The notes under the pieces: generated by a model
Databases searched by the model: none
Told to the model about the DNA's origin: nothing
What the model saw: only the letters and a program-made list of their open reading frames with translations
Origin: CAVTWJ01 sp963849485
Lineage (GTDB): Bacteria; Oederibacteriota; Muellerivitia; Muellerivitales; Muellerivitaceae
DNA: 64,000 bases
Reading direction: 5' to 3'
Assembly (NCBI GenBank): GCA_963849485.1
Contig: CAWKIF010000071.1
Coordinates: forward strand, 23,597-87,596
Program-made: the position numbers and the translations under genes
In this document: one piece after another, positions 57,646-64,000 of the stretch
Layout: each line of letters opens with the position of its first letter
Numbering within the stretch: position 1 is the first letter of the stretch

Positions 57646-59058
57646 CACTCTTGTCCTAAATAAAGGACTAAAAAAAGACACCTCCGACTGAAGTAGAATT
57701 GGGTTAGTCGACAAGCCCAAAGCGACGGTTACCAGCCGTCGCTACTTCAAACATCCGGAGGCGTATTTCGATGGTACCACCAACCAGTCTTTTTGCCCAA
57801 GTGTTGAAAATTGTGGATCGCACGGCTTTTGAACGAATTGTGCGGGAGTTTGAAGCCGAAAAACACGCCAAGGGGTTCAGTTGCTGGAATCAGTTTGTTT
57901 CCATGCTTTTCTGCCAGATGGGAGCCGCCCATTCCTTGAGGGAAATCTGTGGTGGCCTCCACACGGCCCTTGGGAAATTGACCCATTTGGGTCTTTGCGA
58001 AGCACCCACTAAATCCACCTTGGCTTACGCTAACGCCAACCGTCCTTGGCAGGTTCAGCAAAGTCTTTTCTACCATCTGCTATCGAAGTGTCAGCTACAG
58101 GCGGCCATCTCGAAGAGGAAATTCAAGTTCAAGAATCCCCTCTACAGCCTGGACTCCAGCACCATTGATCTTTGTTTGTCAGTCTTCGACTGGGCAAAGT
58201 TCCGTAGGACCAAAGGGGCCATCAAACTCCATCTCTTGCTGGATCATCAGGGATACTTGCCCTGCTGGGGACTCGTAACGGAGGGAGGCGTGCATGACGT
58301 GAAAGTGGCTCAAAAGCTGGATTTTCCGGTGGATTCAATCGTAGTGATGGATCGGGGATATGTGGATTTCTTTCTTCTGGCCCGATGGACGTTCCAAGGC
58401 GTGTGGTGGGTGACCCGTGCCAAGATCAACATGGCCTACGAGGTGGTGAAGAACCTGCCGGTTCCGAAAACGGGCAACGTCCTGAAGGACCAAGTGATAC
58501 GGTTAACAACGTTTCGGTCACAGGAAGCCTACCCGAAAGAGATGCGACGAGTGGTGGTATGGGACGAAGACCAGAAGCGGGAACTCGTATTCCTTACCAA
58601 CCACATGGGTTTTGCTGCCTCGACGGTGGCGGCCATCTACAAGGAACGTTGGCAGATCGAGTTGTTCTTCAAGGCTCTCAAGCAGAACTTACGGGTGAAG
58701 ACTTTCGTAGGGACCACTGAGAATGCTGTTCAGACGCAGATTTGGACAGCATTGATTGCCATGCTGCTGTTGAAATTCCTTCAACTGAAGAGCCATATCG
58801 CCTGGAGCCTGTCCCACTTGGCGGCCATGCTGCGGATGAATCTATTGACCTACCGCGATTTGTGGGCTTGGTTGGATGCACCATTCCTGGTGGCGAGATT
58901 GGAACCGGCGGAAAAACAGATGGAATTAATACCCTCGTGATTTGGACAGCATCCGGACGAAAGGGGGGGGCTTATCCCTGGAAATTCACAAACCTGTCCA
59001 AAATCGCTTGTTTTTCTTGGGGGGCAGCGGTCAGATTGAGTTGTTTAGGATAGCAGTG
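57646..59058 (+). mobile_element. IS4-family insertion sequence, apparently complete
   Basis: Ends CACTCTTGTCCTAAATAA (left) and CACTGCTATCCTAAACAA (right, reverse complement) agree at 14 of 18 positions. The 9-base direct repeat ATAATGGAA flanks both sides (57637-57645 and 59059-59067), as expected for a target duplication. Inside the left end a perfect hairpin AGCGACGGttaccagCCGTCGCT (57721-57743) precedes the transposase, a possible block to read-through transcription. Length about 1.4 kb. Confidence 0.85.
57771..58940 (+). CDS. IS4-family transposase (DUF4372 + DDE)
   Basis: 389 residues, intact. An N-terminal DUF4372 domain (FAQVLKIVDRTAFERIVREF) is followed by the DDE domain: first Asp in YSLDSSTIDL, second in IVVMDRGYVDF, and the Glu in the KERWQIELFFKALKQNL (YREK-like) motif. 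CCGGAGG lies upstream of the ATG. Full length and bounded by good inverted repeats, so possibly still active. Confidence 0.92.
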   Translation: MVPPTSLFAQVLKIVDRTAFERIVREFEAEKHAKGFSCWNQFVSMLFCQMGAAHSLREICGGLHTALGKLTHLGLCEAPTKSTLAYANANRPWQVQQSLFYHLLSKCQLQAAISKRKFKFKNPLYSLDSSTIDLCLSVFDWAKFRRTKGAIKLHLLLDHQGYLPCWGLVTEGGVHDVKVAQKLDFPVDSIVVMDRGYVDFFLLARWTFQGVWWVTRAKINMAYEVVKNLPVPKTGNVLKDQVIRLTTFRSQEAYPKEMRRVVVWDEDQKRELVFLTNHMGFAASTVAAIYKERWQIELFFKALKQNLRVKTFVGTTENAVQTQIWTALIAMLLLKFLQLKSHIAWSLSHLAAMLRMNLLTYRDLWAWLDAPFLVARLEPAEKQMELIPS

Positions 59059-59145
59059 ATAATGGAATTAAAAATGGCTCTATGTTTCGAAGCTTAAAAT
59101 TAACAATACTTTACAATAGGGTTTTACGTCTGAAATAAGACTAGA

Positions 59146-60003
59146 ATGCAAAACATGAAGGAAAAAGCTATTAACTTCTTGCGGCGATTTATGTTTCTCG
59201 ACGTTTTAGTTCCAGCGGTAGGATGGTTAATGATTTTCACCCTCCCTGCACTAGCCGGAACTATGATTAAACAGCCTGAATTTTTCGCTTTTCGCCATTG
59301 CCAACTCATCAATGCCGCCATTCCTCAACGCCAGAAGGGCCATTATGATCCTCTCATCCAATTGGATTTCAAAAAGTTTTTAAACAAAATAGGGTTGATT
59401 CCGAATCTTCATCCCAAGGAACGGGAATTGGGGAAATTGATGAGGGAACACCCTCCAAAGTTAAAATCCAATACCGTTCGACAATACCTCCTTCCGACTC
59501 CAGGCCAAAAACTCTGGGCTTTTGGTTATGCTCCTGCATTAGATGATATTAAATTCCTGGGTGTCACCAAACCCATTTGGTATCAGTCTACATACAATGG
59601 GGTGGATGGCGAATTTGAGCTGGAATTTAAAATCGACATGCGTCCGCTGAGAAAAGTTCTTTCAAAACTTTCTAGGGATACCGCCGCGGAAGTGATGGAA
59701 TGGGCTTTATTCGTGTCGGTACCGCCCAATACATCCACCAAAGATCAGCCTCTGGTCATTGAGGAGGATTTATCGTCTCTCGACACAATTGTTGATAAAA
59801 TTCACTCGAAATTTTTAAACAGCAAAAAAAGTTTAAAATCTAACGACGAATGTCCAGTGATTGCCCGAAAAGTGATTCAAGTTTTGGGATCCAGGTATTT
59901 GATCTTAGTTATGGGGTGCAAGGAAGGACCAACCTATCAAGTTTTAAAGCTTGGCGCCTCCAAGAATGTTTTGGTTTATACCGACTCTATGAAAGTAGAT
60001 TAA
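59146..60003 (+). CDS. Orphan exported protein between two insertion sequences
   Basis: 285 residues, no domain recognised. Hydrophobic segment at about 15-37 (FLDVLVPAVGWLMIFTLPAL) ending ALAG looks like a signal peptide or anchor. The mature part has a Lys/Pro-rich middle, then DGEFELEFKIDMRPLRKVLS and ends TYQVLKLGASKNVLVYTDSM. It lies alone between the IS4 and IS701-like elements, with a low-GC base composition. It may be a former neighbour of pabB or clpS, or cargo; it cannot be decided. Confidence 0.55.
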   Translation: MQNMKEKAINFLRRFMFLDVLVPAVGWLMIFTLPALAGTMIKQPEFFAFRHCQLINAAIPQRQKGHYDPLIQLDFKKFLNKIGLIPNLHPKERELGKLMREHPPKLKSNTVRQYLLPTPGQKLWAFGYAPALDDIKFLGVTKPIWYQSTYNGVDGEFELEFKIDMRPLRKVLSKLSRDTAAEVMEWALFVSVPPNTSTKDQPLVIEEDLSSLDTIVDKIHSKFLNSKKSLKSNDECPVIARKVIQVLGSRYLILVMGCKEGPTYQVLKLGASKNVLVYTDSMKVD

Positions 60004-60109
60004 CCAATCGTTTCCATCTGGGTATTTTTCATAGCATTATAGAAATAATGACGTTTAAGTTCATCAGAACAGCGGAGTTTTATAGAATCCCGAGAAATAT
60101 GCGATGTTT

Positions 60110-61419
60110 AATTACAAGAGTTAGACAGCTAAACAGAAAAGGAAAAGGCCAGGAAAATCCCGGAAAAGTTGGTAGTTTGAGGTTGCGAGACGCTCAACAC
60201 CAACAGGGAGGTTTTCATGGCCTACTCCAATCTATTCCAAATCGTGAAAAGCCGCAAATGCCAAAAGGGACTACCCAGTCTTCTATCCGGCGTGCAACAA
60301 CTCTTGGCCTCTCTTTGCCCCAGTGGAAACATGGCCCTGATGAAGTTTCCACTCGAACAAGCTTCTTTTGCATTAGGTCAAAAAATCCGATCCTGCTCTT
60401 CTGAAGCCGCCTATGTTTCTCAACCTGAAATCGAGGCTTCTCAGCGTGCCTATAACCGTTTTCTCCAAAAGGCCCCGGCTCAAGACCTTTTTTCCCTTCT
60501 GATCTCCCGCCTCCCCGATCACTTGTTCTCGGGGCCGGGCACCACTTGGATCCTAGACGATACCCCCTTGAAGAAAAGCGGTTTCCGCATGGAAAAAGCC
60601 GGAAAGTTTAACCATAACGGCGCTTTCTATCACGGTTACCAGCTCCCAGTCCTTGTTTCTCGATCCGTTCAAGGGGTGTTCCCCTTGGGGTTTGCGCTTA
60701 AAGGAAAGACATGCCCTTCCAAAATTAACCTTTCCAAAACCCTCTTAGAAGTGGCCTTGAATCAAGGTTTTTCTCCAGACTTCCTGGTCTTCGACACTTG
60801 GTTCACTGTCGCCGAACTATTAGTCTTCGCCGATGAAAGAGACTTGCGCTTCGTGGGTTCCCTCAAAAGAAACCGGGTTCTTTACATCAACGGCCGCAAA
60901 ACATCGCCCAAGAAACTTCTCAAAAAACTGCCCAAGTCCACCCATTCGTCTTTTGAGGTGACCCTCTCCAACGGCCGCACCTACCGTCTCGTGGCCTTCC
61001 GTCGACGGCTATCTTCCCGGAAAACCCGTATCGAATTCCTACTGACGAATGATTGGGTATCCTCTGACGAGGCCATCGCTCAGGTCTATTTGAGGCGGTG
61101 GGGCATTGAAACTTTCTTCCGGGAAGCCAAGCAATCCTTCGCATTGGAGAAATTCCACAACCGTTCCTGGAAAACCATCCAAAACCACTTGGCGTTTTCC
61201 TTGTGCGCCATGCTTTTGGTAGCCTACCTGCGGTCTCTTTTTGAATCGCTTAGGAAAAAATCATTGGCTTTCGTGAGAACCTTCGCCTTTTTCAAGCGCG
61301 TCCGGCTCGTCTTGAAGGCCACCAACGGGTTCTCATTGACAGTCTGGCAAACCCTTCCAAACCCGTTGTATTTCAAACGCTTTGGACTACACTCGTGAAG
61401 TGTCTAACTCTTGTAATTA
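60110..61419 (+). mobile_element. IS701-like insertion sequence, apparently complete
   Basis: Perfect 19-base inverted repeats: TAATTACAAGAGTTAGACA at 60110-60128 and its complement at 61401-61419. The outermost AATT is self-complementary and could itself be a 4-base target duplication, so the exact ends are uncertain by a few bases. The transposase fills the element. Its right end lies 43 bases before clpS. Confidence 0.88.
60217..61398 (+). CDS. IS701-like DDE transposase
   Basis: 393 residues, intact. First Asp in TTWILDDTPLKKSG, second in FLVFDTWFTVAEL, catalytic Glu in YLRRWGIETFFREAKQSFAL. Matches the DDE_5/IS701-type endonuclease layout. ACAGGGAGG precedes the ATG. The stop is only two bases before the right inverted repeat. 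Confidence 0.88.
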   Translation: MAYSNLFQIVKSRKCQKGLPSLLSGVQQLLASLCPSGNMALMKFPLEQASFALGQKIRSCSSEAAYVSQPEIEASQRAYNRFLQKAPAQDLFSLLISRLPDHLFSGPGTTWILDDTPLKKSGFRMEKAGKFNHNGAFYHGYQLPVLVSRSVQGVFPLGFALKGKTCPSKINLSKTLLEVALNQGFSPDFLVFDTWFTVAELLVFADERDLRFVGSLKRNRVLYINGRKTSPKKLLKKLPKSTHSSFEVTLSNGRTYRLVAFRRRLSSRKTRIEFLLTNDWVSSDEAIAQVYLRRWGIETFFREAKQSFALEKFHNRSWKTIQNHLAFSLCAMLLVAYLRSLFESLRKKSLAFVRTFAFFKRVRLVLKATNGFSLTVWQTLPNPLYFKRFGLHS

Positions 61420-61462
61420 GAATAAGACAATTAATTGGTTAAGTAATTTCAGGATAGAGGCC

Positions 61463-61765
61463 ATGGATTATCAACAAAATAATAGTAATCCTTTTGAATC
61501 GATCAAGAAAAATACAACTCGAGAAACAGAGTTAAACAATCCCTGGCAAGTTGTTTTGTTTAACGATGATGTGCATGGTTTTGAGGAGGTCATTTTTCAA
61601 ATCCAAAAAGCAACAGGTTATCCATTATCTAGAGCGGCTGAACTAACGCTCCGGGTCCATGAAAAAGGAAAAGCCGCTATTTATTTTGGGACTAGGGAGT
61701 CTAGCGATCAGGTGGATGCTGTCTTGAACCAGATCCGTCTGATCTCCCGGGTGGAAAAAACTTGA
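61463..61765 (+). CDS. clpS: ATP-dependent Clp protease adaptor ClpS
   Basis: 100 residues. Core motif VVLFNDDVHGFEEVIFQIQK and ELTLRVHEKGKAAIYFGTRE match ClpS, which binds N-degron substrates and delivers them to ClpA. The unstructured N-terminus (NNSNPFESIKK) is typical. No clpA adjacent. The preceding IS ends 43 bases upstream, so its native promoter may have been displaced. It overlaps the next gene by four bases (TTGA). Confidence 0.88.
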   Translation: MDYQQNNSNPFESIKKNTTRETELNNPWQVVLFNDDVHGFEEVIFQIQKATGYPLSRAAELTLRVHEKGKAAIYFGTRESSDQVDAVLNQIRLISRVEKT

Positions 61766-62601
61766 AAAAATCAGATTTCATAAGGATAAGTCTAATTCTA
61801 TTCTCTTGTTGGGGAAGATCCTTTGGACAAACGACTTTCCAACCTATTCCACCCCCAGAATACAGCCGGCCCCCTCTTCCAACCCCAACCCTTGTTATGA
61901 ATTCCAATCAAGGGAGCGATGCTTCTGAAGGGGTCTCACCTTTAGAAAGTCCTTTTGCAAAAAAATATAAACCTAGACCAGGGGACAAGGTCAAACTAGA
62001 GGATTGGGTGGTGGGGGTATCACCCGTGACCCAACAGGGGGAAGACCACATGGTCCGACCTGGAGTTTGGGTTTCTCTTATTAGCGTTGGAGCCGGTGTT
62101 CCCATCAGCCCTAAGCTTCAAGAGGCCTATTCCACCTCATTCCATCTGGGGTTGGGACTGGGTTGGAGGGCATCCAGTCATCTTTCGCTTTGGCTGGATT
62201 TTACTTTGGATCAGTTCAACAGCAAAAATTCCCAATTGACCAACGACAATAATTACATGTTGATTACCTTTGCGTCTTTAGCACTTTATAGGATATTTAC
62301 TTCTGCTTTTTCGCCATTTTTTTTCTTGGGCCCTGGATTGGCCTACAACGAAGACCGAAGCACCATTCCGCAAGTCGATACCACTTTGGGGATAGTCACC
62401 GTGCCTATCACCTCAAGCGAGGTCGATTTTCTCTTCGAAGGGGGGGCGGGATTCAGCTTTGAAGCTTTGAATGGTTTGGAGATATTTATCCAGGGAAGAG
62501 GGGTATGGGTACCAGCTTCCAGCCAGTTCGCGAATGCGGCCTATACCGATTCCCCGGTTATTCTTCTCCCATTGGAATTCGGCGTTGTTCTTTGTTATTG
62601 A
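61762..62601 (+). CDS. Outer-membrane beta-barrel-like protein
   Basis: 279 residues from a TTG start overlapping the clpS stop. Signal peptide to about SFGQ. Pro-rich segment (PIPPPEYSRPPLPTPT), then barrel-like strands from residue ~110: GVWVSLISVGAGVPISPKL, HLGLGLGWRASSHLSLWLDF, FFLGPGLAYNEDRST, ending PLEFGVVLCY. Resembles small OmpW/OmpA-like barrels; function unknown. The overlap with clpS is probably incidental to operon compaction. Confidence 0.65.
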   Translation: MKKSDFIRISLILFSCWGRSFGQTTFQPIPPPEYSRPPLPTPTLVMNSNQGSDASEGVSPLESPFAKKYKPRPGDKVKLEDWVVGVSPVTQQGEDHMVRPGVWVSLISVGAGVPISPKLQEAYSTSFHLGLGLGWRASSHLSLWLDFTLDQFNSKNSQLTNDNNYMLITFASLALYRIFTSAFSPFFFLGPGLAYNEDRSTIPQVDTTLGIVTVPITSSEVDFLFEGGAGFSFEALNGLEIFIQGRGVWVPASSQFANAAYTDSPVILLPLEFGVVLCY

Positions 62602-62638
62602 TATTTAGTCGACTTTAAATTCCTTAATAGCTAGTTGA

Positions 62639-64000
62639 CAACCGTCACATCATTGCTTACACCATCATCCGTCAGATCATCGCTTACACCGGTCCTTGGA
62701 AGCCCGGTGGCATCCAAGGGCCGAGGTTGTTCTAGCGTAATTCATAGTCGTATTCTTCCACTTTTAAGCCGTCGTGGATTATTTCGAGCTTCTGCCTTCG
62801 GACATCCACCGTCCCTACCACGTACTCGTATGCCAACCGTTTAGGCACCGGGAACATCTCCCCGAACATGTCCAGTCGGCAGTTACTCCGTATCAACCGA
62901 ACCAAATGGTATTTCCCGCTGGTTGGCTTGGAAAGCGGATGTTGGGGAGGCTCGGTTTCGTGAGGAAACCTCGGTTTTTCTCCCAAACCCTCCATCGCTT
63001 GTAAAGGCGTCCTCCCCTTGAGTTTGCTGTAGCGGTAACGGCTGTTGTGTTTGTTCTCCCACTTCAACGATTCCTTCGGCAAAATCTTTTCCCGGGTAAT
63101 GCTCACTTTCCCCAGGAATTTTTGTCGGTAGTGGTCATTCAGTTTCTCCACCACCCCGTTGCGCCATGGCTCCCTCATCGGAATGAACCACAGATCGACG
63201 TTTTGATGCAGACACAGCCGGATCAAAGGCCCCATCCCCGGGGATAAGCGGGGCTCCCATAAAACTCCTGGGCGTTGTCCACCTGGAGGTTCTGGGGTAT
63301 TCCCAAACGCCTCCAAATGCCCCAAAAGGCATCAAAACACTCTGCCCCTCTCGCCCCTGGGATGGTTGAACCCCGCAACGTCCGGTCGCCAAATCCACCA
63401 CGTTCAAACTGTAAAACCGAATCCCTCCCAACAAGTAATTCGGCCCCACCCAATCCGCCTGTTGAACCTCGTTCAGGGCATGGCCTAAAAGTTTCCGATA
63501 GGGCGTCCCCTTGGCCTGGTAACGGCCCGTTCGGCGATGGTCAGTTCGTTCCGACTTATTTTTCAATGGTCCGCAAGGACGGAAGTGATTGGACCCCCAT
63601 GTCCTCCAACTCGCCCCGGATGGCTTGAGACCCACAAAACAAACCCTGGTTGTAGAGTTGGAGCCGGACCATCTTGACAGCCGCTTCGATTTCCTCTTTG
63701 GTTGGATCCGGGTAGCTCTGCCGGACCCTCGATTGCTCGACGTACCAGTTCTTTTTTTTCGTCTCGTAACGGTTCAGCCAATTGCAAAACCAATCCCGTG
63801 AACGACCCAGGGCTTGGCATATGGCTGTAGGGCTCTCTCCCTCCAGGAATTTCCTAATTGTCTATCGTCGCTCCTCTTGTTTTTGTACTCATGAACACCT
63901 CCCTGTAATGAAAAGATGTTCAAAAGTATAATTCTCACAATGTCACCCGCCTGTAAGCGATGATCTGGCGGTTCTCGGTGTAAGCAATGATATGACGGTT
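62639..64000 (-). mobile_element. Insertion sequence with bipartite ends and a decayed integrase-type transposase
   Basis: Left end ACCGTCACATCATTGCTTAC (62641-) continues to ATCCGTCAGATCATCGCTTA. The right end, read inward on the minus strand from base 64000, gives AACCGTCATATCATTGCTTA then ACCGCCAGATCATCGCTTAC. Each end thus has two copies of CGtCAnATCATyGCTTACA about 25-30 bases apart. The window stops at the element's right tip. Transposase resembles the IS481/IS3 integrase-core type. Confidence 0.8.
62732..63892 (-). pseudogene. Integrase-core transposase, multiply frameshifted
   Basis: Reading the minus strand across frames gives an HTH part (IRKFLEGESPTAICQALGRS), then a catalytic core with first Asp in VQQADWVGPNYLLGG, second in IPQNLQVDNAQEFYG and Glu in MREPWRNGVVEKLND. 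A C-terminal SRYRYSKLKGRTPLQA domain follows. At least three frame changes and an in-frame stop after 12 codons from ATG 63892 interrupt it. Homopolymer errors elsewhere in the window mean part of the damage could be technical. Confidence 0.75.

Overview
The window looks like chromosomal DNA of an uncultivated diderm (LPS-bearing) bacterium. Evidence for an outer membrane is direct: a kdsD-kdsC-lpxL-lptC-lptA-lptB run, beta-barrel proteins and LolA-like and RND exporters. The mix of HPr kinase, a mannose-type PTS, YvcK, sigma-54, a form IV RuBisCO-like protein, an actinobacterial-type inositol-phosphate synthase and a Thr/Pro-rich cellulase with a FlgD-like tail fits deep candidate phyla (Omnitrophota/Elusimicrobiota/FCPU426-like). 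That placement is inference and weak. No rRNA, tRNA or CRISPR array was seen.

Layout. 0.2-8.6 kb: radical SAM protein, split transketolase, RuBisCO-like protein, siroheme sulfite/nitrite reductase and an unknown partner. 8.6-9.1 kb: a decayed tandem repeat array between convergent genes. 9.1-14.3 kb: TetR-controlled RND/LolA-like/outer-membrane-protein export operon with visible promoters and operators. 14.5-17.1 kb: glycosyltransferase, methyltransferase, flavin reductase. 17.2-24.8 kb: coiled-coil Zn-ribbon protein, Kdo and lipid A genes, LPS transport (lptC/A/B), then a two-gene inositol phospholipid module. 25-32.8 kb: secreted protein, giant GH5 cellulase, S1/P1 nuclease, amidohydrolase. 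33-45.2 kb: rpoN, hpf, ptsN, hprK, yvcK and a full mannose-family PTS (IIA, IIB, IIC, IID, HPr, EI) with a GH57 glucanotransferase built in. 45.2-56.3 kb: surface-glycan or protein-glycosylation block with a DUF2723/TMEM260-like enzyme, two paralogous GT-C/PA14 giants, two paralogous membrane-anchored propellers and a methyltransferase. 56.4-64 kb: pabB, clpS, a barrel protein and an orphan gene, broken up by three insertion sequences of different families.

How they fit together. The 17-45 kb block resembles the proteobacterial kds-lpt-rpoN-hpf-ptsN locus, but it continues into HprK/HPr-Ser control and YvcK instead of RapZ/NPr. Envelope synthesis, nitrogen-type PTS signalling and sugar uptake are thus genetically tied. 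The GC-rich first 20 kb carries a family of intergenic inverted-repeat elements whose two arms change together from copy to copy; none was seen in the AT-richer second half.

Caution: at least six single-base frameshifts interrupt otherwise intact, conserved genes (radical SAM, transketolase C, sulfite reductase twice, lptB, cellulase), nearly all at or beside homopolymers. I treat these as probable sequencing/assembly indels and give the joined coordinates.
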